Positions 55,221 to 63,485 of a DNA stretch of 64,000 nucleotides are shown one piece after another. The stretch is from NCBI RefSeq assembly GCF_004000765.1, contig NZ_BILW01000001.1, forward strand, positions 372,001 to 436,000, in the 5' to 3' direction. Source of the DNA: Paenibacillus chondroitinus NBRC 15376. Lineage in GTDB: Bacteria; Bacillota; Bacilli; Paenibacillales; NBRC-103111. The translations under genes were made by a program, and so were the position numbers. The notes below the pieces were generated by a model. The model was not told the origin of the DNA and did no database searches. It was given only the letters and a program-made list of their open reading frames with translations. How positions within the stretch are numbered: the first letter of the stretch is position 1; each line of letters starts with the position of its first letter.

Positions 55221-56336
55221 ATGCCAGACAACCGGATTCGGATTAACGCCGACTTCTGGAAGGGCAAGAACGTATTTGTCACAGGTCATACAGGGTTCAA
55301 AGGAACTTGGCTCAGCTTATGGTTGCAAGGCATGGGAGCTAACGTGACCGGATATTCCTTACAGCCGCCGACGGAGCCGAGTTTATTTGAGCTTTGCCGA
55401 ATGAAGGACGTGGTATCGTCTTATATTGCTGATATTCGCGATATGACGGCGTTATCTGAAGCTATTGTAGAAGCAGCTCCGGATATCATTTTTCACTTGG
55501 CGGCTCAACCGCTGGTTCGAGTCTCTTATTTGAATCCCATAGAAACGTACGAGATTAATACAATGGGAACCATTCATTTACTAGAGGCTGTACGTCAAGC
55601 TAAGAGAAACAATGCCCCCATCAAGGCGGTTATCCATGTTTCAACCGATAAGGTGTATTCGCAATTGGATGAGGAGAGAGGATACCGGGAAGATGACCGT
55701 TTAGGCGGCGGCGATCCTTACTCGAACAGCAAAGCTTTAACGGAATTGATCGTAACCAGCTATCGACAAATGTTTGAAAAGGAAGAACAAGCATGGATCG
55801 TGCCGGTTGCGCTTGCGTCGGCGAGAGCCGGCAACGTCATTGGCGGCGGAGATTGGGCCGAAGATCGGCTGATACCCGATTGCTTCCGGGCTATTCTTCA
55901 AAATGAGCCGGTTAAGCTCCGATATCCGCATGCCGTTCGCCCTTGGCAGCATGTCCTTGAGCCGCTTCACGGTTACCTGCTGCTGGCCCAGCATGTTTAT
56001 GATGACAAGCAGTATGCAGCAGCGTGGAATTTTGGTCCTAATGAGGAAGATACGATCTCAGTAGAGAAAGTCGTAAGCAGCTTATGCCAGAAATGGGGAG
56101 ATCAAGCGGCCTATCTCATCGATTCGGCGGAGCATCCGCATGAGGCTCCTGTTTTGCGATTAAATTGCATGAAATCACGCGATTTACTAGGGTGGTCACC
56201 TCGCTGGAATCTCGATATGGCGATTACGAAATCGATTGAATGGGTCAAAGCCTACGACCAGTCGGAAGATTGCAGGGAGATTTGCAGCAAACAAATACAG
56301 GAATATGTAGAGGGGAGTGGACAGCATGATCATTAA
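55221..56336 (+). CDS. rfbG: CDP-glucose 4,6-dehydratase
   Basis: Extended short-chain dehydrogenase of 371 residues converting CDP-glucose to CDP-4-keto-6-deoxyglucose. The NAD motif TGHTGFKGTWLSLWL near residue 27 is characteristic of RfbG rather than of dTDP-glucose dehydratase. HLAAQPLVRVSY, the catalytic STDKVYS and the YSNSKALTE block with Tyr/Lys are present. The ATG follows GGGAGGAGG. It is the first gene of a five-gene operon (55221-59728) whose members touch or overlap. Its substrate would come from the cytidylyltransferase encoded at 60970-61740 on the other strand. Confidence 0.95.
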   Translation: MPDNRIRINADFWKGKNVFVTGHTGFKGTWLSLWLQGMGANVTGYSLQPPTEPSLFELCRMKDVVSSYIADIRDMTALSEAIVEAAPDIIFHLAAQPLVRVSYLNPIETYEINTMGTIHLLEAVRQAKRNNAPIKAVIHVSTDKVYSQLDEERGYREDDRLGGGDPYSNSKALTELIVTSYRQMFEKEEQAWIVPVALASARAGNVIGGGDWAEDRLIPDCFRAILQNEPVKLRYPHAVRPWQHVLEPLHGYLLLAQHVYDDKQYAAAWNFGPNEEDTISVEKVVSSLCQKWGDQAAYLIDSAEHPHEAPVLRLNCMKSRDLLGWSPRWNLDMAITKSIEWVKAYDQSEDCREICSKQIQEYVEGSGQHDH

Positions 56337-56871
56337 ACCCGGCCATCTCCAGGGCATTTATGACATTACGTTAGCTCCCAATACCGATCACCGGGGTTAT
56401 TTTACCCGACTCTATGATGTAAATATCATGAAAACGCATGGCCTTCACCGCAATTGGGTGCAAGAAAACCGCTCATTTTCCAAACAGAAAGGCACGATTC
56501 GGGGCCTGCATTTCCAATACGAGCCTCATGCAGAAACGAAACTCATTTGGGTTAGCAAAGGAGCAATCCTGGATGTGTTTGTTGATATACGGCAAGACTC
56601 TCCCACCTTTGGCTGCTATGAAAGCAGAGTGTTAACGGAGGAGAATTTTGCCATGGTTTATATTTCTCCCGGTTTTGCGCATGGGTTTTGTACCTTAGTG
56701 GACAATTGCGAGGTTGTTTATAAGGTAGACAATGTCTATTCACCGGCGCATGAAGGCGGGATTTTGTGGAAAGATGCTTCGCTTCAAATTCCATGGCCTG
56801 TCGATCAGCCGATTATGTCGGCGAAGGATCAGGTGCTTCCAACGTTAGATACTTTGAAAAGGAGAGATTGA
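56326..56871 (+). CDS. sugar-nucleotide 3,5-epimerase, RmlC/RfbC-like
   Basis: Cupin-fold epimerase of 181 residues resembling dTDP-4-dehydrorhamnose 3,5-epimerase. It has the RGYFTRLYD start, catalytic His block GTIRGLHFQ and the YISPGFAHGF motif. GAGGGGAG precedes the ATG and the gene overlaps the end of rfbG by 11 bases. Because the neighbouring enzymes make CDP-sugars, the likely substrate is a CDP-4-keto-6-deoxyhexose, giving a C3 and/or C5 epimer. That reassignment from dTDP to CDP is inferred from context. Confidence 0.88.
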   Translation: MIIKPGHLQGIYDITLAPNTDHRGYFTRLYDVNIMKTHGLHRNWVQENRSFSKQKGTIRGLHFQYEPHAETKLIWVSKGAILDVFVDIRQDSPTFGCYESRVLTEENFAMVYISPGFAHGFCTLVDNCEVVYKVDNVYSPAHEGGILWKDASLQIPWPVDQPIMSAKDQVLPTLDTLKRRD

Positions 56872-56872
56872 G

Positions 56873-57895
56873 ATGAATCCACTTGTTAGCATTCTAATTC
56901 CAACCTATAACAGGCCACATTATTTTGAATTAGCGCTGCAGAGTGCTTTTAATCAGACGTATGACAATATTGAAATTATCGTTAGCGATAACAGCGACAA
57001 CAATCAGACGGAGCTGGTCGTCCAGAAATATCAAGAGATGCCTGGCGGTGCTAAGATCAAATATTTCAAAAACCCTCAAAACCTGGGTCCGATTGCAAAT
57101 CAGCAGCAATGCTTAAATTTGGCAAATGGCGAATTTATTAACTATCTCATGGACGATGACTTGTTTCACCTGCGAAAAATAGAAAAAATGATGGCTTACT
57201 TAATCCAGTATCCCGATGTCACGATGGTCACATCGCAGCGCAGAGTGATTAACGCTGCAGGCCGTCAGTTATATGTTCCGCCAATTGGAACGTTTAAACA
57301 ATTGTACACCAAAGATACGATTGTCGACGGCCGAGTGCTTACAAAGAAGATACTTGAAGACCGAATTAATTATTTAGGCGAACCGACAACGGTTCTGTTT
57401 CGAAGAAAAGCTCTGACGGAGCCCTTTGGCATGCTGCTGGGCAGACAGGCATATTTTGCTGTGGACATGGCGAGTTGGCTTAGTTTGTTAAGTAAAGGGA
57501 AAGGTGTCTACATGGTTCAGCCGCTCAGCTATTTGCGGTACCATACGGAGCAGTTGTCGCAGCATGAGATGGCCAAAGAAGTGGCCATGATGGATATCGA
57601 AACCTTTAAATTTTTTGCCGTCAACCAAGGCTATGCGACACCGCAACAGATCAAAGAATTTGAAAAACAGCAAGGGAAGATGAAAAAGTCTAACAATCAG
57701 AAGACGAACCATCAGACACTTGAGCAGATCAATCAGCAACTGCTTCAGGGTGGGAACAAGAAAACGAACCAAAAGCCGAACCAAAAGCCAAATCAAAAGT
57801 CGAACCAAAAGCCGATTCAGCCTTTCAATGCTGCGGATCTCCAAAAAACAATTAACAAATTGATCAAACAAACGAATACGAAAAAGAAAGGGTGA
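56873..57895 (+). CDS. family 2 glycosyltransferase with NQKP-repeat tail
   Basis: GT-A fold transferase of 340 residues. It has the GT2 start VSILIPTYNRPHYFELALQS, the nucleotide-sugar region SDNSDNNQ and a YLMDDD metal-binding motif near residue 100. After about residue 255 comes a Lys/Gln/Asn-rich low-complexity tail with four to five tandem NQKP-type units (12-base repeats, about 57768-57820). It starts two bases after the epimerase stop. It is related to the second GT2 at 59936, which lacks the tail. Probably it adds a sugar to a cytoplasmic or surface-destined protein or glycan; no flippase or polymerase gene is nearby. Confidence 0.9.
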   Translation: MNPLVSILIPTYNRPHYFELALQSAFNQTYDNIEIIVSDNSDNNQTELVVQKYQEMPGGAKIKYFKNPQNLGPIANQQQCLNLANGEFINYLMDDDLFHLRKIEKMMAYLIQYPDVTMVTSQRRVINAAGRQLYVPPIGTFKQLYTKDTIVDGRVLTKKILEDRINYLGEPTTVLFRRKALTEPFGMLLGRQAYFAVDMASWLSLLSKGKGVYMVQPLSYLRYHTEQLSQHEMAKEVAMMDIETFKFFAVNQGYATPQQIKEFEKQQGKMKKSNNQKTNHQTLEQINQQLLQGGNKKTNQKPNQKPNQKSNQKPIQPFNAADLQKTINKLIKQTNTKKKG

Positions 57896-57902
57896 TTCAT
57901 CG

Positions 57903-58607
57903 GTGAAATCGATTCTACGGGAATATAAACAAGCGGGAAGCGACCAAATCTCGTCGTATTGTTTGCCGATCATCGTCGATGGCAAGGTGCTCGGACAACT
58001 TAAGCCGCTAACGATAGAATCCATTGAAAATGAAGAAGTCATCAAAGCGTTAATGGACTGGAGGGTTGCTGCCGGCCAATGGTTTGCCACACAATTCCCT
58101 GCGAATGAGGAAGGTACAAGGGCATGGGCACAACATCAGATCCTGGAAGTGGATGACCGGATTTTATTTATTCTGGAGGATGAAGAGCAGACGCCAATCG
58201 GCCAGATTGGGTTAATGCACTATGATGAAGTGGCCCATACATGTGAGTATGATAATTTGCTAAGAGGCCGCAAAGGACGTTATGGCAATATTGTGATGCA
58301 TGCTCTTCTTACTTTAGGAGCATGGAGTTTGCGCGAACTAGGTTTACAGAAAGGATATCTGAATGTACTTTCGGATAATGCCCGCGCGATTCATATTTAT
58401 GAGACTTTAGGGGCTGTAGAAGTGAAGCGCACACCGCTGCGTAAAGAAGTTTCGGGCGAAGTCATCCGCTGGGTACCTGTAGAAGGTCAGCTGTCAGGTG
58501 ATCCTGAACGGGAAATGGTCACGATGGTCGTTACCCGGGAAGCTTTTATGAGCAGATTCGGTAAAATGATTGAGCTTGAAAACGGGGAGGGGAAATCGTG
58601 GATATAA
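57903..58607 (+). CDS. GNAT-like acyltransferase
   Basis: Protein of 234 residues. The central and C-terminal part is GNAT-like (RimJ/WbbJ-type): PIGQIGLMHY, then GRKGRYGNIVMHALLTLGAW, where acyl-CoA would bind, and LNVLSDNARAIHIYETLGA. The N-terminal 90 residues are not recognised. The GTG start follows AAAGGGTGA. It overlaps the aminotransferase gene by 10 bases. In this cluster it would N-acylate the amino sugar made by the aminotransferase; similar pairs act in dTDP-fucosamine and UDP-bacillosamine routes. Confidence 0.78.
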   Translation: MKSILREYKQAGSDQISSYCLPIIVDGKVLGQLKPLTIESIENEEVIKALMDWRVAAGQWFATQFPANEEGTRAWAQHQILEVDDRILFILEDEEQTPIGQIGLMHYDEVAHTCEYDNLLRGRKGRYGNIVMHALLTLGAWSLRELGLQKGYLNVLSDNARAIHIYETLGAVEVKRTPLRKEVSGEVIRWVPVEGQLSGDPEREMVTMVVTREAFMSRFGKMIELENGEGKSWI

Positions 58608-59728
58608 GGCTGTTCAAGCCATCTGTTGGCAATGACGAATTGGAAAGCATTCAGCAAGTATTTGGTAAAGCATGGCTTGGACTTGGTCCTCGAGTAGGCG
58701 AGTTTGAGAAAAAATGGAGCGGCTATATCGGCAGCGCAGAGTCAGTAGGGGTCAATTCCTGCACGGCGGCGCTGCATCTGGCTCTATCTGCTTTTAAATT
58801 TCCCAAGGGAAAAAAAGTGCTGGTGCCAGTCGTCACTTTTGCGGCAACGGCAATGGCCGTTCTGTACAATGGGTTGGTTCCGGTGTTTGTAGATGTGGAT
58901 GAAACGACTTTTGGCATAAGTCTGGAAGATTTGGATCGCAAATATGATTCGGATTGCGTAGCGGTCATTCCTGTTCATTTTATGGGCCATCCAGTTCCCA
59001 TGGACAAGCTGATGCCTTGGGCTAGGGCGCGCGGGTTGAAGGTTATTGAGGATACAGCGCACTCGGCCGGAGGGAAATATTTGGGCAAAGCCCTGGGAAC
59101 TTGGGGCGATATCGGATGCTTTAGTTTTGAAGAGAAGAAATGCATGACAACCGGTGATGGCGGGATGATTTCGTCGAACGATCCTGAACTGCTGCGGCCT
59201 TTGCGCCATTCACGTTGGGTCGGCATCAACAAAGATACATGGGAGCGTTACGAAGAAAATGCCTCGTATCATGCGGATGCCAACAGCTGGTATTATGAAA
59301 TATCCGATATTGGCTACAAATATAATATGAACGATCTCATGGCCTCGATTGGCCTTGTTCAATTGGCTAAGCTCGATAAGATGAACCGCCGAAGAGAAGA
59401 GATCATTCGTCAGTACGTAGACGGACTTGCGGGCAGCCAACTTGTCCAGCCGGCAATCCCCTACCATTTGAACGACTCCTCGTATTGGGCATTTGTTGTT
59501 CGTGTGAAGGAGAGAGAATCGTTTATTTTGCATATGAAGAAAAAAGGGGTGTCGACCGGTGTGCATTACATGCCGCTGACCATGCATCCGCTCTTTGTTC
59601 CTTATAAGGCGGAAACGCCGATAGCGGATACGCTTTGGCGCGAGCTCGTTACCCTCCCATTGTTCCCTGACTTGACGGATGAAGAGGTCGCGTATGTCCT
59701 TGAGAGCGTGGCTTCATATGCTCCATAA
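58598..59728 (+). CDS. DegT/DnrJ/EryC1 sugar aminotransferase
   Basis: PLP-dependent aminotransferase of 376 residues for keto-sugar nucleotides. The PLP-binding Asp region VIEDTAHSAGG, the lysine block FSFEEKKCMTTGDGGM (PLP Lys is probably Lys181) and the C-terminal GVSTGVHYMPL are clear. Keeping the Lys separates it from RfbH-type CDP-4-keto-6-deoxyglucose 3-dehydrases, which have His there. The GTG start follows GGGGAGGGG. With rfbF/rfbG it predicts a CDP-linked 4-amino-4,6-dideoxyhexose. Confidence 0.92.
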   Translation: MDIRLFKPSVGNDELESIQQVFGKAWLGLGPRVGEFEKKWSGYIGSAESVGVNSCTAALHLALSAFKFPKGKKVLVPVVTFAATAMAVLYNGLVPVFVDVDETTFGISLEDLDRKYDSDCVAVIPVHFMGHPVPMDKLMPWARARGLKVIEDTAHSAGGKYLGKALGTWGDIGCFSFEEKKCMTTGDGGMISSNDPELLRPLRHSRWVGINKDTWERYEENASYHADANSWYYEISDIGYKYNMNDLMASIGLVQLAKLDKMNRRREEIIRQYVDGLAGSQLVQPAIPYHLNDSSYWAFVVRVKERESFILHMKKKGVSTGVHYMPLTMHPLFVPYKAETPIADTLWRELVTLPLFPDLTDEEVAYVLESVASYAP

Positions 59729-59768
59729 GGAATAACAGTATGCTACGGGAATCCTTGCAGCTAGCGTG

Positions 59769-59817
59769 AAAATAGACCGAATGCCTGTGCCTTGTGCAGG
59801 AGCGGTCTATTTTTTTG
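59769..59817 (+). terminator. rho-independent terminator
   Basis: AAAATAGACCG / CGGTCTATTTT stem with an inner CCTGTGC / GTGCAGG element and a seven-T run, ending the rfbG operon. Confidence 0.9.
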
Positions 59818-59843
59818 TATAAGCCGGCGATCTTCTGCGCATA

Positions 59844-59870
59844 CAAAAAAGACCTGCATCACAGCAGGCC
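59844..59870 (-). terminator. rho-independent terminator
   Basis: On the minus strand GGCCTGC / GCAGGTC (one G-U pair) with a six-base loop is followed by TTTTTT. It ends the rfbF-glycosyltransferase pair. Confidence 0.85.
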
Positions 59871-59935
59871 TTCATACGTGTTCCTCTAAAGGTGGAAAAA
59901 TCTCAATCTTGCAATGCCGCAACCGTCAATCGTTA

Positions 59936-60925
59936 CTAGGCTGGTTTTCTTTGAGCTTCGAGCTGTTGTGTGAGTTTTTTCAGATCCTTAGCGAGCGAGG
60001 ATAGCTTTTTGGTTTTCTCACTGACAACCGCCAGTTGATGTACTCTATCCAATAATTCATTCAGATATAAACCTTGAGTGGCTTCATTCCAATTCGAAAA
60101 ATTGTCCAGTACTATTTTTCCCAACCTGCTAATCATTTTGACAAACGTGGATGAGTCATCAAAAATGCGCTGCTTTCTTGCCAAAAGGGTAGCGTCGATC
60201 CAATCGCACTGGCAACCCATTCTCGACAAAAGTGTATTGGTTAATTGGGTAGGATGTTTGCGAAATGAGCTCAAAGGTTCTTCAAGAAAAACAGCATCCT
60301 TGTTGACAAGCAAAGCAATCCAGGAGGCAACATCGACGTTGTTATACGCTTGTTTGCCGCCAAAGGTACCAAAAGGCTCAAGCAGATCCGCTTTTCTGAA
60401 AAGCACCGTTGTCGGCTCGCCAATATAGTTTGTAGCGTCGGTCAGCATTCGTTGGATTAAGGATTGCCCGTTGATGGCAGGCTTCTTCAGAGTGGATAGC
60501 TTGAAAGGGGGAGTTTTGGATATTCGGACCGGTTCCCCGAAATGATCAATAATTTGCTTCAGCGAAGTGACGAGCCCAATTTTAGGGTTTCCAATCAGGT
60601 AGGGAAGCATGCGCTCGATTTTTCTCGGATGGAGCAAGTCGTCATCCATTAAGTAGTTGATATATTCACCTTTTGCGAGTCGAAAGCACTTCTGCTGGTT
60701 GGCCGTCGGACCGATGTTTGCCTTGTTTCTTACGTACTTGATTTTGCTGCCGTTCAGTGAGGTCAAGTACGAATTCACCACTTGCTCCGTCGCATCATTT
60801 TGGCTATTATCGCAAATGATAATTTCAATATGAGGATAGGTTTGGTTTAGTGCGCTGACTAACGCTTGCTCCAGAAACTGTGGACGATCAAAGGTTGGCA
60901 ACAAAATACTGACAAGTGGCGTCAT
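59936..60925 (-). CDS. family 2 glycosyltransferase
   Basis: GT-A fold transferase of 329 residues. It has the start PLVSILLPTFDRPQFLEQAL, a donor-site region CDNSQNDA and a YLMDDD metal motif near residue 95. It is paralogous to the GT2 at 56873 over the catalytic part, including the YIGEPTTVLFRK block. The C-terminal tail is helical and ends KDLKKLTQQLEAQRKPA. It follows rfbF by 44 bases on the minus strand, so the two genes are co-transcribed and the enzyme may use the CDP-derived sugar. Confidence 0.9.
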   Translation of the reverse strand: MTPLVSILLPTFDRPQFLEQALVSALNQTYPHIEIIICDNSQNDATEQVVNSYLTSLNGSKIKYVRNKANIGPTANQQKCFRLAKGEYINYLMDDDLLHPRKIERMLPYLIGNPKIGLVTSLKQIIDHFGEPVRISKTPPFKLSTLKKPAINGQSLIQRMLTDATNYIGEPTTVLFRKADLLEPFGTFGGKQAYNNVDVASWIALLVNKDAVFLEEPLSSFRKHPTQLTNTLLSRMGCQCDWIDATLLARKQRIFDDSSTFVKMISRLGKIVLDNFSNWNEATQGLYLNELLDRVHQLAVVSEKTKKLSSLAKDLKKLTQQLEAQRKPA

Positions 60926-60969
60926 CGTACTCCTCCTTTTTCACCGATCTTGGCGTGTTCTGCCGTGTA

Positions 60970-61740
60970 TTACCAAATTTTCCACGGAGCTTGTCCCGAG
61001 TCCCAGAGTTTCTGCAATTGCTGTTGATCGCGAAGCGTGTCCATGGCGTACCAGAAGTCAGCATGTTTATAGGCATGCAACTGCCCTGAGGCAGCTAGCT
61101 GCTCCAAGGGTTCCTTCTCGAAATGGGTGGGGTCACCGTCAATATAATCGAAAACCTGAGGCTGTAAGACGAAGAATCCGCCGTTTACCCAGCCGCCTTC
61201 ACCTTTGGGCTTTTCTTGAAATTTAGTAATTTCTGTGCCATTTCCAAAAATAAGCGAACCAAACCTGGCCGTAGGCTGAACCGCGGTCAGTGTCCCGAAT
61301 CTACCGTGAGCCTGGTGAAACTTCACGACTTCGGGAATATTCACATTGGTCAATCCATCTCCGTACGTTAAGAGAAATGGCTCATCGCCAATATATTTCT
61401 GAATTCGCTTAATACGTCCGCCTGTCATCGTCTCATCGCCTGTGTGCACGAGTGTTATTTTCCATGGTTCTACTGGCGATGAAAGATACTGAATGGTATT
61501 TTTTTGCAGATCAACCGTTATATCGGATGCATGCAAGGGATAGTTGGCAAAAAAGTCTTTAATGACGTGCCCTTTATAACCTAGGCATATAATAAACTCA
61601 TTAAATCCGTAAAATGAGTAGATCTTCATAATATGCCACAGAATGGGCTTATCACCGATGAGGATCATCGGTTTAGGCTTGGAATGGGTTTCTTCACGAA
61701 ATCTGGTGCCAAGTCCGCCAGCTAGAATTACGACTTTCAT
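60970..61740 (-). CDS. rfbF: glucose-1-phosphate cytidylyltransferase
   Basis: Makes CDP-glucose from CTP and glucose-1-phosphate. The 256-residue protein has the nucleotidyltransferase signature VILAGGLGTRFREE, PKPMILIGDKPILWHIMK and the RfbF-specific FLLTYGDGLTNVNI and GGWVNGGFFVL blocks. The ATG at 61740 is spaced seven bases from GGAGG; an ATG six bases earlier abuts that site. It is the committing enzyme for the CDP-sugar route served by rfbG at 55221. Confidence 0.95.
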   Translation of the reverse strand: MKVVILAGGLGTRFREETHSKPKPMILIGDKPILWHIMKIYSFYGFNEFIICLGYKGHVIKDFFANYPLHASDITVDLQKNTIQYLSSPVEPWKITLVHTGDETMTGGRIKRIQKYIGDEPFLLTYGDGLTNVNIPEVVKFHQAHGRFGTLTAVQPTARFGSLIFGNGTEITKFQEKPKGEGGWVNGGFFVLQPQVFDYIDGDPTHFEKEPLEQLAASGQLHAYKHADFWYAMDTLRDQQQLQKLWDSGQAPWKIW

Positions 61741-61969
61741 CCTCATTCCTCCTTTTTATGTTTCTAAAAACTAGCTTGCTATATCATATGTAAATCTCGT
61801 TGAAATGACAGTGGCAACTATAAATAGATACATAGAAATGGGTGTACATGTAACGAAAGAGCAAATTGGATGGTTGAAAAAACGTTAAAGTGGAGGATGA
61901 AAGTCAGACCACTTTTCGCTATAATGAGGACATCAAGGCTTCTACTAAATATAAAATGGGGTAATCACA

Positions 61970-62188
61970 ATGAATATGTATATTTACTATGCGATATTCT
62001 CGCTTATCTTGTTATTTGGATTGGTTACAACCTTTATGATTGGTTTTTCACGTAAAAACAGGGAAGGCGACACCACGTATTTTCAGAAAACCGGGGTCAA
62101 ATGGGCGCGTCTCACTTCCTTCTACGTCGTTTCGATCGCTGCAGGCTTACTAGCGTTGGTGGCTTATATTGTGTATTTAATCCGATAA
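61970..62188 (+). CDS. small membrane protein of unknown function
   Basis: Protein of 72 residues with two predicted membrane helices (about 5-27 and 50-71) separated by a basic loop (GFSRKNREGDTTYFQKTGVKW). GGGGTAA precedes the ATG and a strong terminator follows, so it forms its own transcript. No family was recognised; two-helix proteins of this size are common and often poorly characterised. Confidence 0.75.
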   Translation: MNMYIYYAIFSLILLFGLVTTFMIGFSRKNREGDTTYFQKTGVKWARLTSFYVVSIAAGLLALVAYIVYLIR

Positions 62189-62192
62189 AAGG

Positions 62193-62237
62193 GACCGTAT
62201 CTTTGCGCTTTTTGGCAAAGATGCGGTCTTTTTTTTT
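62193..62237 (+). terminator. rho-independent terminator
   Basis: GACCGTATCTTTGC / GCAAAGATGCGGTC stem (one G-U pair), eight-base loop and a long T run. Confidence 0.95.
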
Positions 62238-62297
62238 GTGGGTGCGACGAATTATCTCAGCCTTGGCGTAGACGCTGCGCGGCACATCACTTGCATG

Positions 62298-62500
62298 CCA
62301 ATTTTTCTTGTTTTCGCTAACGGACCTGGCAGCCGCTATTTCAGCTAAATTGGCTCTATCCAATTTTTAACGGACTCCAGAGCCCTTATTAGTCAAAAAA
62401 CTAGCCATTTCTCATGTTATTTATGTAAATAGCGGCATTCGGGTCCGTTAAAATTTCAAATAGCCCGTTTTTCACCGAATAAGGTCATCTCAGTCCGTAA
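62298..62500. repeat. dispersed intergenic repeat, four units in both orientations
   Basis: Units share TAACGGAC followed by AGCCGCTATTT, AGAGCCCTTATT or similar words. Forward copies begin near 62310 and 62369; inverted copies end in GTCCGTTAAAA near 62454 and CAGTCCGTAAG near 62502. A different word set from the repeats at 44.0 and 50.2 kb, but the same style. Confidence 0.6.
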
Positions 62501-62728
62501 GAAAGCCAATGCGCACCGCAAATTCTTCTCTTAACCAGTTGGTACAGGTGGAAGTTAGCTGCAAGTTGCTTAAAAGGGGTATATGGTGGGGCTAGAAAAG
62601 TAGCTGACACACAGCCTGGCGGAGTTTGATCCGTCAGGTTTTTGATGATGTTGAAAGCCTCATGCAGCCGAGCAATTTCTATACGATAGTTGTTCCAAAA
62701 TGATGAACATGAAGAACCCACTTCCCCA

Positions 62729-62756
62729 CTACCATACTTGTATGGTAGTATGGTAA
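62729..62756 (+). promoter_or_regulatory. GntR-type operator with an extra half-site
   Basis: CTACCATACTTGTATGGTAG (62729-62748) is a perfect nine-base inverted repeat with a two-base spacer. It is followed at once by a third half-site GTATGGTA (62748-62755). It lies about 35-60 bases before the GntR start, so autoregulation is likely, with the downstream uxuA co-regulated. Confidence 0.7.
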
Positions 62757-62788
62757 TAACATTTGGATACGGGAGGTGAATCACAACG

Positions 62789-63460
62789 TTGAAAATCAAA
62801 CCTATAACAAGCACGACACGCGATGCGGTTTATCAGGCTCTGAAAGAGCAAATTCTTATGCTGGATTTGCTGCCGGGAACCGGTATTTCGGAGAAGGAAA
62901 TCTCCGTTCAATTTGGTGTGAGCCGAACGCCGGTGCGTGAGAGCTTCGTTCAGTTATCGCAAGAAGGGTTGCTGGATATCTATCCACAGCGCGGTACGGT
63001 TGTTTCTCTTATCGACCTGGAGCGTGTAGAGGAAGCTCGTTTTATTCGAGAGCAGCTTGAACGGGCTGTTATTTCCTTAGCTTGTGAAAGCTTTCCCGCG
63101 GATTCCTTGCAGCAGCTGCGTACCAATCTGGCTTATCAGCAAGTTTCCATGAGCGAGAAGGATTTTAAGAAGATGTTTGAATTGGATGAAGCTTTCCATC
63201 GGACGATCTTTGAGGGATGCAGAAAGCTGAATACTTGGGCAATCATCCAGCAAGTGAATGTTCATCTGAACCGGACTCGCATGCTCAGATTGGCCGCGGA
63301 TCACAGGTGGGATGAGCTCTACGAGCAGCACGAACAGATGGTGGATGCGATTGAACATCACGAAGCCGGCAAGGCTGAACAAGTGATGAACACTCATCTT
63401 CACCTCACGGTTACAGATCAAACTGTATTGAAAGAGAAATTTCCGACGTATTTCAAATAA
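62789..63460 (+). CDS. GntR-family transcriptional regulator, FadR subfamily
   Basis: DNA-binding regulator of 223 residues. It has an N-terminal winged helix (about 8-75; ISEKEISVQFGVSRTPVRESFVQLSQEGL, which shows the GntR signature) and a C-terminal all-helical FCD ligand domain (about 80-215; metal-site residues in LDEAFHRTIF and HLTVT). The start is TTG at 62789, ten bases after GGGAGG. uxuA begins 26 bases after its stop, so it is likely the hexuronate-responsive repressor of this operon (ExuR/UxuR-like role), acting at the palindrome at 62729. Confidence 0.9.
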   Translation: MKIKPITSTTRDAVYQALKEQILMLDLLPGTGISEKEISVQFGVSRTPVRESFVQLSQEGLLDIYPQRGTVVSLIDLERVEEARFIREQLERAVISLACESFPADSLQQLRTNLAYQQVSMSEKDFKKMFELDEAFHRTIFEGCRKLNTWAIIQQVNVHLNRTRMLRLAADHRWDELYEQHEQMVDAIEHHEAGKAEQVMNTHLHLTVTDQTVLKEKFPTYFK

Positions 63461-63485
63461 GGAATGACAGGAGGCGCTATCTGCA

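Noticed and set aside
57768-57820. Short repeats that might suggest a CRISPR array
   Set aside because: The 12-base repeats have no spacers and encode NQKP units inside a glycosyltransferase gene. No cas gene is in the window.
58598-59728. RfbH-type 3-dehydrase for a 3,6-dideoxyhexose pathway
   Set aside because: The PLP lysine is present (FSFEEKKCMTTGDGG); RfbH enzymes have His at that position and an iron-sulphur Cys set not seen here.
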